Shown piece by piece: positions 24,380 through 36,178 of a stretch of DNA of 64,000 bases. Within the stretch, counting starts at the first letter, position 1; every line of letters starts with the position of its first letter. The notes below the pieces were generated by a model that saw nothing but the letters and a program-made list of their open reading frames with translations, did not search any database and was not told the origin of the DNA. The translations under genes were made by a program, and so were the position numbers. The DNA comes from Calliopum simillimum (Eukaryota > Arthropoda > Insecta > Diptera > Lauxaniidae): assembly GCA_951812925.1 (NCBI GenBank), contig OX638370.1, positions 77,854,004 to 77,918,003 on the forward strand, read 5' to 3'.

Positions 24380-25110
24380 CAGCCTCGCATCTTCGGGCTC
24401 ATGCTCACCACAAGCCTATAACACCTCTCCTAAGGGATGGAGTACCAAGCTTCTTGGGCTGCACTGCCGTAAAATTATAAAAAGACGCAACTCGTTTTTC
24501 ATAGTTTTGAGAAAATCGAAATTTTAATTTTATTCAGAAAAGTCAGCAACTTCTCTTTCTTATAAAATTTATTTAATTTTTCATATTTTTGTATGGAGTT
24601 ACTGCCTTTTATGATTTTAATTATGAAAAATATGAAAACAGGGTGTAATGTTTACATTTCTTTATTTGCAATTTGCAAGAGAAGTGGAAAACGTAAAAAA
24701 TTGGCGATTGGACTAAAATATAGATAAAAAATTGCTTAATCCGATGGGGAAATAAAGTTAAAAAGGCCGTAACTTAAGTTGCGGCCTTATATATTTTTAC
24801 GGCAGTGCAGTCCACAATTCATCAAAATTTTTGAAATTTTTTTTTTTTGAAATTTCAGCTTTTACATCACCCCATAAGTTTTCTATCGGGTTCAGGTCTG
24901 GGCTTTGAGTATGCCAGTCCATAACGCTTATTTTCTCACTCCGAAGCCAGTTTTTGATGCTTTTGGCCGTACGTTTCGGGTCATTATCATGCATGAAGAT
25001 CCATTTAAATGGCATGGATGCGAAAACAAACGATTCCATCACATCTGTTAATATATTTAAATACCAGTTTTGGTCCATTTTTTCCTTTATTAGTTCGATT
25101 GGCTCCTGTC
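24380..25110 (-). pseudogene. Tc1-like transposase, C-terminal half (broken)
   Basis: Transposase of the Tc1/mariner DDE family, which cuts and joins element ends at TA sites. Reading from about 25110 down, the frame shows EKMDQNWYLNIL, then HDNDPKRTAKSIKNW with the second catalytic Asp, and SPDLNPIENLWGDVK with the NPIENLW hallmark and the third acidic residue. The frame is interrupted after ELWTA by a 342-bp insertion. It resumes past the insertion with AQEAWYSIP, then a stop, and then a recognisable C-terminal end (CYRLVVSM). The N-terminal half is not joined to it: a central piece lies in the opposite direction at 25115-25329. Confidence 0.8.
24464..24805. mobile_element. 342-bp TIR element inserted in the transposase
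   Basis: The ends CTGCCGTAAAA match inverted and are flanked by TGCA on both sides (24460-24463 and 24806-24809). Removing it rejoins the transposase frame exactly, which supports both the boundaries and the 4-bp duplication. Near its right end is an inner hairpin AGGCCGTAACTTAAGTTGCG with matching GGCC arms. It has no coding capacity. Confidence 0.75.
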
Positions 25111-25114
25111 CAAA

Positions 25115-25329
25115 AAAAAAATGTGAAAAAGCATTTGTCATTCGCTAAAGAACATCGAAGAAATGTTATCGAGTTTTGGAAAAATGTACTTTGGATGGTT
25201 GATACTAAGATAAATAGACTAGGAGCTGATGGAAAAACATTTGTTTGTTGCCAAAAAAATCAAACCGTGACCCCAAGATACACCAGGAAAACAGTTAAGC
25301 ATGGTGGAGGCAGTATCATGATTTGGTAG
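25115..25329 (+). pseudogene. Tc1-like transposase, central segment (inverted)
   Basis: The frame reads HLSFAKEHRRNVIEFWKNVLW and ends TVKHGGGSIMIW before a stop. This matches the Tc1 transposase segment leading to the GGGS-M-W motif, including the VLW block that normally precedes the first catalytic Asp. It points away from the C-terminal half at 24380-25110. The gene has therefore been split by an inversion with a breakpoint near 25110-25115. The N-terminal DNA-binding part is not seen. Confidence 0.75.
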
Positions 25330-25628
25330 GCATGCGCTTATTTTACGATTTTCTGATTTTCGTTGATGCCGCCCCCTGAAATCCTTCTAATGGTCATAAA
25401 AACAAATACTATGAAGTTTCACGGCGATCGGATAACGATAACCCGGCCCGCAAGAGAGGTCAAGGTCAAGTTGAGGTTTCAGGCAAAAAGTAATGAAAAT
25501 TTTTTTTAAACTTAATTAAATTAGTCAAAGCATAATTTTATCTTATAGCAAACTGAAATACCATTCCAACAAGCTAAAATTGCTTAAAATCGGGCAATAA
25601 ACACGAATTCTATAAATTTTTCTTTTAC

Positions 25629-25697
25629 GGCATTAGCAAAATTGCCGCAAAATACCATATATAGTAGTATAGCATTTTGCGGCATTTTTGCTAATGT
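25629..25697. repeat. small hairpin
   Basis: CATTAGCAAAATTGCCGCAA at the left pairs with TTGCGGCATTTTTGCTAATG at the right, so almost 70 bp form one palindrome. It lies just outside the foldback at 25712-26348. Confidence 0.65.
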
Positions 25698-25711
25698 CGA
25701 TAAAGCTATAG

Positions 25712-26348
25712 AACAAAAACAACAACATGTAAAATTAATGTCAATGGATTCAGACAGCCAAATTTATTGTCAACAAGACATAATTTACCGTTTTTCAATT
25801 GGATTCCCAGTTTCCGAGTTATAAGCGTTTAAAGTAAGGATATCTTTCGATAACATACAAAGGATTTTTCGAGACCGAAAAATTACATAAAATCAAGTTT
25901 TATTATTTTTATTAACAACATATTTCATTACAAAAATTTACAGACCTTGCTGACCATAATTGCATGAGAAATGACAGCTCTATTCTAGATTTAGTGAATA
26001 AATCTACTAAACTACTGCTTTGCAAACTAACAGAATCAAAACTTCATCTGCTCATTCACTAAATCTACAATAGAGCGTTATTTTTTCATCCGATTTTAGT
26101 ATGCAAGGGCTGAAAATTTTTGTGATAAGATATATTTTTGATAAAAATAATAAAACTTACCATTTTTGTTAATTTTTCGGTCCAGAAAATCCTTTGTGTG
26201 TTATTGAGAGGTATCCTTTTTTTAAAGGCTTATAACTCGGAAACTGGGAATCCAATTGAAAAACGGTAAATTATGTTTTGTTGATAATAAATTCGGCTGT
26301 CTGAATCCATTGACAAAAATTAATTTTACTTGTTGTTGTTTTTGTTAA
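25712..26348. mobile_element. foldback element inside the Tc1-like element
   Basis: The block from AACAAAAACAACAACATGTA (25712) to about 25945 is mirrored from about 26115 to 26348. Shared landmarks include CCGTTTTTCAATTGGATTCC and GAATCCATTGACA. The spacer holds a second inverted pair (CTAGATTTAGTGAA and TTCACTAAATCTA). No target duplication was recognised. Confidence 0.6.
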
Positions 26349-26787
26349 GGAGATGTCAAAACTGTGATTTTTTCACTTTTGAGCAAGGATAACTAAGGAT
26401 ACTGATGTATTAGAAAAAAATCAAGATCAGATTCGTAATTAGGAGATCTTAATCCACCATAAACGGCTATAAAAACAGAGGACAGGAAACCTTAGTTGAT
26501 CTTTAGGGCGGTAGGATATAAAAAAAATGGACCACTGGAGACATGACACTGTTTAAAAATTAGTCTTGAAGTGTAAATTTGTCATTATATGCAATATGTC
26601 TCTCATCAAAACGCTTCAAAACCACCAGCAAAATTTCTTAATTTCAACCTTAAAGCCGTAAATTCACACTTGTAGTTGATCTACTTAAAAGGTGAGTTTT
26701 AAGAGTGTGTTTACACAAGATAGCATGAAGAAACTTGCAAAAATCCAAAAAAATTATCGAAAAAGCACAGTTATCTAAGAATCACCC

Positions 26788-26811
26788 ATGTGCTATTTAT
26801 ATGATCAACAA
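26788..26811 (-). repeat. inner direct repeat of the Tc1-like right arm
   Basis: TGTGCTATTTATATGATCAA is the complement of the inner repeat of the left arm. The outer copy lies near 26983-27005. Confidence 0.7.
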
Positions 26812-27050
26812 ATTAAGGCTGTATGAGCCATTTCTTTGATAAAACTCCTAGTTTTTTATTTCTATTAAAATTTTTGTTTGCTAACTGAATTTGTGATAAT
26901 TTAAGTTAAGTGTATACATCGTCTTAATTTTAGAAAAAAAAGTTCCTTGAAATAAAAATGATTTTTCTTAAGCTTAAAAAACGTGTGCTATTTATTTGAT
27001 CATGGCTGTATGTATGTAAAAGCACCAAGACAAAATAAGTGTACTGGGAA

Positions 27051-27850
27051 AAAAATGGGGGTATCACGCCCCCACAAAAAGCATTTCATCATATCTATTT
27101 AAGGCATTTGAATGATATTTGAAAAAAGTGTACAGAGCGCAGCCTAGTGGGAGGGTTTGTATGGAACGGCAGTCATAAATAGTAATAATAGACCTAGGCT
27201 GCTGAAATCGACGGACACACCTACCTCCCATAAAGTTAGGACGTGGTATAAGTTTTGTTTCAAAATGGGTATCAATTTCCATTAATTTGTAAACGCTGAT
27301 TTCAAAAATGTTATTAATTGTGCGCTATCCTTTACAGTTTTCAAAAAAACTGAAATAAGCTCTATGAAAATGAGATTTTGTTTGTTAGTGTAATTGTTCC
27401 TTCGGAAATTAACTGACCGATTTTAAAGAAGTTATCACATTATGTTAGCACAAAAAAAAAAGCTAAGTCATAGGCTAAAAAAGTGGGCGGTGCACGCACC
27501 CCAAAATATTAATTAATCATATCTCCAAAACTCTTTGCCGCAGACAGATGAAATTTAGTAAATATATAAAATTCATTTGGAGAAATATTGTTCATAGAAA
27601 AAGTAGGCGGTGCCACGCCCTCAAAAAAACATATTCATCATATTTCTGAAAATATTTGACATAGATAGATATAATTTTGTAAATATGTGAAGACCCTTAG
27701 AACAAATAGTTCGCGCTAAATGGGCAGTGCCACGCCCTCCTAAAAGCTGATTTATCATTTCTCTAAAAATGCTTATAGCAGATAAAATTTGGTACATATA
27801 GAAAGGGCATAAAAAGAAATAATTTTCAATAAAAAAGTGGGCGGAGCAAA
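27051..27850. repeat. ~118-bp tandem repeats with GGCGGTGCCACGCC
   Basis: Units start at the phrase GTGGGCGGTGCCACGCCCTC near 27483, 27603, 27720 and 27838, with an older partial unit near 27060. Each continues with a CATCATATTTCTGAAAA segment and a GATAAAATTTGGTA segment. The array is non-coding. Confidence 0.65.
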
Positions 27851-30045
27851 AATAAAAAACCGTCATATTTCTGAAATCATTTGATGCAAGTTAAAAGATT
27901 TGGTACAATGCTTCATTATGGTATGTCCAAGTAGAGAAAGGGTAAAGACCAAGGGGGATTAACAGGGGTAGTATACTCCTTACCTGCTACCCTCTTTAAG
28001 AAAACTATCTTTCGAGCTAAAGCACACTCAAAGCTTAAAAATGATAAAACTATTGTAAAATATGAAGAATTAAAAATATTTTCTCATCTAAAAACCACAA
28101 TAGGAAAAAATTCATAAAAAAAACAGTTCTCAAAAATTGCAGCTGGAACTTTGGATTTCGATTAAGCATACTTGGCCAAATATTGTACTGAAAAATTATG
28201 AAAATCCGAAGATATATATGTTATCGAAATTTTTCGATTTTGGCCTTTTGAGAATATTTTTTTCAAAAAACCACCATAATTTACATTTTATATCTGCGGC
28301 AACAAACCAGAGTAGCTTAATTCGATCTTTGATAACATTGCAAAGCATCATGAGATCTATGCTTATGAAACGAAATAGTTATAATGTTCACCGGGAAATC
28401 CTGGTTTTTTGAAACGTTTTTAATTTAAAATTTGTAAGGTGGAAAAAAATGTCCCGCGCGAAAATTAAATAAAAAAAAATATAAATAATTTTTGGGGTTT
28501 TTTAGGTTTCCCTAAAATTATTGATTAAATTGTTGGCTGCGAAAACAACATTTGTTTTTGTCCCGTGCGACCGCCTTGGTTTTTTGCAATTATCTGGAAA
28601 ACGAAAAATTGCCCAAAATCAAACTTAGCACCAATTATAAGGCTAGTTAAGAGCAAATAGCCTATTGTCAAAATAAAAATCCGTTTTTTTTTTTTTTTAA
28701 CGTCAAATGTGTTTGACGGTCACGTGCAACACCATGGAAATGGCCATATGCTTTCTAAAGAATTTTGTTCCACTGTCTGCCACTTGAAGCTACAACTTTT
28801 GGTATGCATACAAAGTAACAAATGTACAATTCTTTCTTTACCGTACAGAGTTTTCTACGATTTGATCGCACTCTGATGCTGCTGCTGCTTTCATAGATGT
28901 GGCATTGTGATTGGAATCGTTTTCTGTCTGTTGGTGTTCTACTTGTTGTTGGGCTGCATTTATTTAGTGTTGTAATCGACACTCGATGAATTAATCGAGT
29001 TTAACACCAGCAACAACGCATATATGGCCAACGGCCATGTTGGGTGTTCCACCACCAAGCGAAATGAAATGCATTGAATGAGCTCTGCACAGATTTTGAC
29101 AAAGTTTACAATGAAGAATAGAGCTATTTTTTCACCACTGTACCGCACATCATATTGTTTTTGTTTTATATTCCTTTAGAATTAGTCATACTTTTTTGCC
29201 TTAAATCATTAATAAAGTTATATTCACATCGCGGTCGATCCGATTGTCTCTGTTTCTGACCCATCCTCAAAAATATTTTTAATATTTCGCAGGCGATTTC
29301 AAGGTGAACCACTGAGCAATTGATAAATTAAGTGTCCGGTCGCAAAACGAACACAAATCAAATAAAATAATCATAAATTTTGCATTTTTGTTGGTTGTGT
29401 CGCGTAGCATTCGAAATTGAATATCGGACATAATGCAGGCGAGAATCGCACACAAAGCGTAGAAACAAGATTTCGTATGAGAGATTTATTCCAATGTGCG
29501 CAGCAAGGTATCGAGTCGAGTGGTCGCCGCCGCCGTGTTTCCTTTGTATGTTAACTGCATGTTTGTATGACGCGCCGTACGCAAATAAAATCGTATGTCT
29601 GTCTGTCTGTCTGTCCGTATGTTAATACCTATGTTTGGGGATATGTTATGGCAATATTTTTGCTGAACAAAATGAGCACAGAATCCGTTTTTTAGTTCTT
29701 TTTCAGTTTACAAATTGAAACAATTTTTTTTTTTTAGCAACCAGATGTAAATGTCGTATTTTACTTGAAGTTCAAGTCTTTAATTGGCAGTTGCTGATGC
29801 TAAGTAAGGACTGTGTTTCTTAAATATTTGATATTCACCCATTGCTTTAAATTTAATAAGAACATAGTAGATTTTCTTTCTTTACGCAAATTCAATCCTG
29901 ATTTTTTAATGGTTACATTTATGATGAGAAATCCACTCTCAAGGAATTTATTATTTCAGATATTTAGATGCAATTTCATCCAACAATATTCTATACTGGT
30001 CTTCCGTGCCCAATTCCCAATAGTTTAGCTGGGGCGTCCCAGGAA
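27851..30045. other. unique-looking stretch without recognised genes
   Basis: No gene is assigned. At 28700-28755 is a short relative of the 17-kb repeat end (GACGGTCACGTGCAACACC). From about 28750 to 29650 the sequence has mixed composition, CTGCTGCTG triplets near 28876 and a (GTCT)n tract at 29596-29616. It could be intron or untranslated sequence; short frames here (for example 28755-28982) show no domain. Confidence 0.35.
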
Positions 30046-30490
30046 ACCATCAGTTAAGGCTTGTTGATATGATAGTTCGTCTTAGATGTTTTCCCGCCAG
30101 TATATCTAGATATACTTCGTTTTGGCAATGAAGCCTTCGGGTGATCTTCGAGTATTCCAAAAAAACTATCAATTAAGGCTTGTTGATAGTTCACTATAGA
30201 TATTTTTCCATAAGTATACCTTCAAGTGATCTTCGGGAACCATCGAGCATTCAAAAAAACTATCAATTAGAGCTTGTTGATAGTCCAGCATATATGTATG
30301 TTTTCCCTATAGCATGCTTAAATATTCTTCGTTTTGAATATGATGCTTCGGGTGACCTTCGACCAACTTCGGGTGACCCAGAAAACTTTCAGTTAAAACT
30401 TGTTGGAAGTCCGGCATGATATTTTCCCTGTAGTGTACCTAGATATTCATCGTTTTGACTATGAAGCCTTCGGAAACTTTCGTGTATAGC
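30046..30490. repeat. four diverged tandem units (~93-130 bp)
   Basis: Each unit carries AACTATCAATTAAGGCTTGT or a close variant, then a CTAGATATACTTCGTTTTG-like part and TGAAGCCTTCGGGTGATCTT. Units begin near 30051, 30171, 30263 and 30390. The varied spacing shows internal indels. It is non-coding. Confidence 0.65.
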
Positions 30491-30925
30491 ATAAAAACCT
30501 TCCCATACCAGAGATACTCTCATTCCTAAATTTTCAGCTCATTTGGCCGAGTAGCTTCTGAGTGATAATGCTTCACACAGCCAGACACACAGTCATTTTT
30601 ATATATGGGGCATTATATACGTAACCATTTTGCTTTTACATCTCCGATTTTTTTGAAACTTTTTTTCTTATACTAGTTGAGATTAGCATCAATGATTTTT
30701 TAAAGTTTTTTTAAAAAATGTTCACCGACCCTCATTAATTCCGTTCCAATAATTTTTAAAATATTTTATTCCATTTTTTCCACTAATTAAGGGGGCCTCA
30801 TAGATAAAAATACCAAAAATATTCCTCATTTCGTCTCCAACATTTTTTTTATCATGCTACCCCCATTTTTTCTACTCCTTAAGAGGGCTCCCATACAAAA
30901 TTTTGATAAAAATAAAAAAAAAAAA
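30491..30925. other. non-coding stretch with inverted-repeat relatives
   Basis: TTCACCGACCCTCATTAATT at about 30721 and related GGGGGC/GGGCTC phrases repeat parts of the hairpin that follows, in direct orientation. No gene is seen. Confidence 0.4.
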
Positions 30926-31168
30926 TCCTCATTGCCGGGAGAGAGAAAAAATGTTCACAGGCCACCATTAATTTTTCCTCTTCAACACACAATTCTTTTT
31001 TTTTTCACCCCTTAAGGGAGCTCCCATTCAAAACTTAGATAGAAATATAAAGGCCCCTTAAGGGGTGGATAAAAGGGGATAGTATGTTTGAAAGAAATAC
31101 TGAAAAGGAAAAATTAGTGGGGGTCGGTGAACATTTCTTTCCTCTCCCGGCAATGAGGAGTTTTTAAT
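30926..31168. repeat. ~240-bp hairpin with CTCATTGCCGGGAGAG arms
   Basis: CCTCATTGCCGGGAGAG at the left is mirrored by CTCTCCCGGCAATGAGG at the right, with continued pairing through TGTTCAC and AAGGGG to CCCCTTAAGG. The arms are about 95 bp. It is probably a small foldback element. Confidence 0.65.
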
Positions 31169-31580
31169 AGGTTTTATTTATTTTACTTTAAAAATCCCCA
31201 TCACAATTGTACGACAAGTAGTCCAATATGTATTAAACATGCAAAAAAAACAGTACAAAAAAAAATGGTATCAATGGTAATAAATCCAAAAGTTGCACGA
31301 AACACTTAACTTCAGTGCGTCCGACAATAAATAGACCCCCCGTGAATTGTCCGACAATGATTTTGAATATTTTTATTGAACAATTCTGCAAAAATTAGCT
31401 CTGTGATAATACATAACCAAAATTTTTGTCCAACAGGATTTTTTACACTTTTTACATATTAAAAACTTTTGTTTCGAATGAAAACCAAAGTAATGGCAAT
31501 AAATTTATTTCAAACCCATAATCCATGTCTTTGTGATAGCTCGAACGGTAAACGCCGAAAAACTATACTTCCCTACTCTC
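31169..31580. other. AT-rich background
   Basis: No gene or bounded repeat is recognised. Confidence 0.3.
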
Positions 31581-31639
31581 AAAATTTGTCCGGCTCGACG
31601 TGAACATTAAATACACGAAGTCTCAGCAGTGTGGTTATG

Positions 31640-32005
31640 AATCCAAGGCCATAGCAGTCTTGGTCTTGGACATTTAGTCTTGGTCTTGATTTTGATATTA
31701 ATTCTTGATCTTGTTCATTAAATCTTAGTATCGGTCTTGGTCTTGAAAAAATTTCTAAAGACTGATGAGTATTCAAAATTTTGAAACCTTATTTTTCCAA
31801 AGCAGTTGGTTTTTTAAGGTCCCAAATTTCGTATTGAGGGATGATTTTAAGATCGAAATGCGCGTGAAACACCTATAAACTATAAATTACCAACACTGAA
31901 AAGCAGTCATCGTCTTGACGGTCATCTGTAACCAAGATCATAGCAGTCTTGGTCTTGGTCTACAAATGATATCAGCGTCTTGGTCTTGGTCTCGGTCTCG
32001 AAAAT
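31640..32005. repeat. TCTTGGTCTTGG repeats in two related blocks
   Basis: CATAGCAGTCTTGGTCTTGG occurs at about 31651 and again at about 31938, each followed by more TCTTGGTC units. The blocks look like two copies of one small interspersed sequence. Frames across it (for example 31579-31776, minus) are simple-repeat products. Confidence 0.55.
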
Positions 32006-32144
32006 TTACCAAAATCAAAAAAATTTACCAAATTTACCAAAATATATGTAAATATATACAATATGTGACTGAAATTTTCTCGATAACGGAAAGAGATGCT
32101 CTCTAGCATAAAATGGAGAATAAACAAAGTTTTAACTTTATAAT

Positions 32145-32720
32145 TTCCCACTAGGGGGCGTGGCACCGCCCTAAATTTTAAATTTGATCTAGTCATAACT
32201 TCCAAATTATTAAAGGTATTTTGATGAAATTTAGTACACAGCATTTGCCTTGTAATAAACGAAAAGTAGGTAGAATCGAGGAAGTGCCACGCCCACTTTT
32301 TAACCATTGAACATTTTCATTTAATATTGCTCGAAAACGACTCTAACAATTTTGATGAAAATTTAAGAGATGGTAGCCCCAGATATAAGTAATAATATGG
32401 AAAATGTCGTTATATTAAAAAAACTCGTTGAAGTTGAACAAATATAATACCCTATAAAAAGAAAACTACTAAAGCAATTTTTCTGAATTTAACTGTAGAG
32501 AGTCTACTTGCTATTAGGCACCTACGATCTGAAAGTAGGCCAAATATCGCCTGTAGGCGTGGAACCTCCCATACAAGTTAAACACATTAAATGCCATTTC
32601 TCGCAAGTGGTACAACATATTTCGATGAAATTTGGTATGCGGATCTGGATCAGGAGAATCTAAAGCATAACAAAAAGTGGGCTTTATTCAATAATTGGCA
32701 CGCCCACTTTTTACCAAAAT
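32145..32720. repeat. decayed repeats with GGGCGTGGCAC / GTGCCACGCCC
   Basis: AGGGGGCGTGGCACCGCCCT (32154), GAAGTGCCACGCCCACTTTT (32281), TAGGCGTGGAACCTCCCATA (32553) and CACGCCCACTTTTT (32700) mark eroded units. They share wording with the 27-kb array and the mini-me tandem units but are too diverged to align by eye. Confidence 0.45.
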
Positions 32721-34354
32721 AAAAAATTTTGTTTACAACTCAGGCACAAAAAAATGGAATGAACTTTTCATTTCTTATATGCAGTCTTATCTAATTTTTG
32801 ACGCTGAATCCGTCTTCATCAGCAGAACTGTCATTGTACCTGCACGATTTTGAAACATCCTTGCTTGAAGTTGAAGAAAACGCTGTGTTCAGTCTTACAG
32901 CGTAGCTACAAGAAAACGTGAAATTCTTTTTTATTAATGGGATCAAATAGAAACACTTTTTCTTATCAAAATATTCTTTCGGAATTTTCCAATAGGACTC
33001 TTATTTTCCGAGCTATGATCCTTTGAAAATAAGATATTTCAGCCCCATACGAAAGACGAAATATTTTGGGTGCGTGGCATATCCCATTTTTTTTTATTTT
33101 AGGGCATTTTATGTATTTCATGTATTTTGAGTTTTTGGTATTTTTCTATACAATTCGATACTTTCCGAGTTTTTTCTTATTATAATTCTTATCGGTTAAC
33201 TTATCATTTTGAAAGCGTGACCATTGGAGGTGAAAAGGTACGAGTTTCATAATAAAAAATAGCTATGAATATAAACATCGACTAAAATAATAAGATCAGA
33301 CCGAGCATGGGTCGAATCCAAGTACTTATTTTTATATGAATAATGCGAAATAGTATAAGCTTATGATCACGTATCTTGTACGCTTTTAGGTTGAAAATCA
33401 CTAAAGTTTTTGAAACACCCTAAGATAGAAATAAAAATATGGATTATATTGTTTTGAGTAATAAATTTTTCTAGTAATTTTATTTTCATTATGGTAAATG
33501 TAGCAGTTCATTGACTAAAAAAAAGAAACTCTAAATCTTTTAAGACTCCAGTTGAAGCAGCCGCACTTCATCATTGATTCAAGAGATATTTTTTTTTCTC
33601 TCAAAATTTCGCAAATGAAGAACTTGAAGTTAAAAAGCGCACGCACGCACAACATGGAACTCCGCAACACCAAATCAACTGCAGAGTCATCGTGATGCGG
33701 GCGAAATCAGTTTTTAATAAATTTGTTTAACCCAGGTCAGGTACTCAACGCAGTGAGAGAGCGCTTCAAAAGAGTTTTCTTAGTTGATTCAAAAAGAGAT
33801 GATGTATTTACTTTTGGTGCTTCGCTAAAGTCCTTCACGATACGACGACTACGCGTGATATGAACGGGAAGCTACATATGCACACCAAGCAGACAAGTGA
33901 TCACGTTCGAAGCGGTTGAGTGGAGTGTTCTGGATAGCAAATGAATTTCAAATCAAATAAGAAAATACACAATCTAAAGCTTTTTAGTCAAATTCACATA
34001 GAATATACTGGCCTAAGCTAAAAAAAAGGTGCAAGGAAAGCATCTTTCACTTTTGCTTTTTTTTTGTTTTTTGCTGGGAACAATCAAAAATAAATCAGTT
34101 AAGAAATTTTCAAAATCTGAAATGGTTTAACTCCTCATCGCAGGGATAAAGATTGAAAATCCAAAATATTAAACTTTTCTCCTTCGATTCATTCAACTTT
34201 TGAATTTCACTTAATTTCATTGCTTGTACAAATTTTCCACTAATCAGCGCCATCTGTGTCATGTTTGCGTGTTTCATTATTTGAATTTACTTTTTTCAGT
34301 TCAATAGACTTTCGCTTAATGAGAAAATGCTTTAAAAAAACAATCAAATAGTTG
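32721..34354. other. unique-looking stretch
   Basis: No gene is assigned. About 33590-33950 is less AT-rich and could be regulatory or untranslated, but I see no motif that proves it. Confidence 0.3.
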
Positions 34355-34677
34355 CTATTGAATTTGTTGCTGCAACTTTTTCCGCTGTTCCCAACGCTGC
34401 TGCTGATAAGGCAAATGGTACTTTGACGTTTTGTTAACTGATTGCCTAACGGAATACGGTAAGTTGGAATAAGTCATAATTGACCACTGGCTACAAGACG
34501 ACATTTGCGATAAGTTTCTGGGAATTGGCGCTGCACAACAATGTTGCATAGCGAATCAGCCATGAGTTAAGAGCCATGAGGCATGAGCCGCCGCATGCCG
34601 CATTGATGCTGCTGTTGCTGCAACTGATAATGACGTTGACGTTGTAATGCATACTCTGGTGGATGCCGCTCGCTCAT
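34355..34677 (-). other. Gln-rich open frames, doubtful coding
   Basis: Two minus-strand frames stand out from the AT-rich surroundings. One (34677-34567) starts MSERHPPEYALQRQRHYQLQ and continues into a Gln/His run before a stop. The other (34549-34355) has an in-frame stop just before its ATG and ends QRWEQRKKLQQQIQ. They are in different frames. Gln-rich opa-type stretches are common in fly coding and non-coding sequence. A (CAG)n tract lies beside them at about 34721-34741. Real exon, untranslated region or chance cannot be told apart here. Confidence 0.2.
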
Positions 34678-34902
34678 ATGAAGATGCATCATCACTTTAC
34701 TGATGCCTGTATGACTTCACCAGCAGCAGCAGCAGCAGCAGGAACGTTGAGGTGCTGCCATTTTACTACTTGTTCGAAGACTCTGTGTGTGTATTTGGTG
34801 GAATTTAACGCAACTGCTGGTTGCGGCAAGCGTGAAGTGTTCGCTGTGATAGCGAGTGCAGAATTTTTTCACTGCTATGGGCTTTACCCCGTAAATTTTT
34901 AA

Positions 34903-35192
34903 GTTGAGTTTATGTCAGGCATCTCAAAATGTTTTCAAAAAGTTTTGCTTTAAAGGCGATATTCGAAGTTTCTAATCAACTGAGCTACACATAGTTCTTC
35001 AAAATGATTTTACTATTTACCCTATGTCGGAGAGAGAGCTCAATCAAATTGTAAACATTTTTCGAATCGTGATTATGATATATCACTTATCTCTTATTGA
35101 TAAGCTGACTCTGAAAGAGAACACAAATCTGAAAAGTTTTTCATTTTGGGATTGAAGATTGCATATATTAACATACAGCTCTGCAGGAAATA
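34903..35192. other. background sequence
   Basis: No gene or repeat is recognised. Confidence 0.3.
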
Positions 35193-36178
35193 TACACTCA
35201 AAAAAATTTGTAGGTAAAGTAACAGTCAAAATTTACAGTCAATTTTGAATTTTACAGTTGTAGTTATTTTTACTGTAAAAATAGTAATTTTTCTATGAAA
35301 ATACATTTTTGACTGTTCTTCGACAGTTATTTTTATTTCTACTGTGAAGGTAAGTAAAATATATTTTGCAGTTAAACTTTACAGTCATTTCTAGAGATAT
35401 AAAATGACGGAAATTTACGGTTTTTAACAGTCAAAAAAACTATTATTTTGAGGTCAAAATCAGTCACATATCTAATACGACGCCAAAAAAGTATTAAGAA
35501 TTATTACGCGACTTTAAAATTTTACCTTCAGCGCGGCCAAATAGTTTCCCTTTAAAAAACTTTGATAAAATAAAAATTTTTTTATCTAAGTTAGCAAGTC
35601 TTTTCTTGTGTAAAAATTAATAAATTTGTTTATTTGTTTAAAAGACATAAAATAAGATCTGTGAATTTTATTTTTAATTAATAAATTTCTCGATTAAGAG
35701 CCAGACAGGATAGTTGGGCAACTATCCGATTCTACATAGCGGCATAAGTGAGCGACCACACGAGAGATTTGCTATACAAACTCGATTCAGACAAGATAGT
35801 TGCGCAACTATAATCATGAATTTTAATACATTTTTGTATTATTTTTTCATGCAACAAATTTGTGTCAAACTGTGAGTTAATTTTGTATAGACTCTCAAAT
35901 TATGTTGCTATTAACCACTTATTTCATCCATCTCGTAGATTTCTTCACGAAAACTGTATTATTTTACTCCCAAAAGGAAAAAATTGTGAAACATTTTACA
36001 ACCCAACTCTGTTTTTGTGAAATATTTTAAAACACAACTCTGTTTGATTTCGTGGCATCGTTTGCTCATTTATTTCATGATTAAAATAATCACCAAATAT
36101 ATGATTATTTTAATTATGAATGTCTATGTAAACTAGCCCTTTGCAAATAACAAAGTCGCTAAAAATTCGGCAAAGTGA

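Larger units (their letters stand above)
21678..27008. mobile_element. Tc1-like element with IR/DR ends, heavily nested
   Basis: Both ends read CAGCCATGATCAAATAAATA inward and sit next to TA, the Tc1/mariner target. The arms are about 225 bp. Each carries a second inner copy of the motif (GATCATATAAATAGCACA), giving the inverted-repeat/direct-repeat layout used by some Tc1-like transposons for transposase binding. Remains of a Tc1 transposase lie between the inner repeats. The left arm is split by the 2.4-kb palindrome at 21782-24184. The element has grown to 5.3 kb by nested insertions and is dead. Confidence 0.8.
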
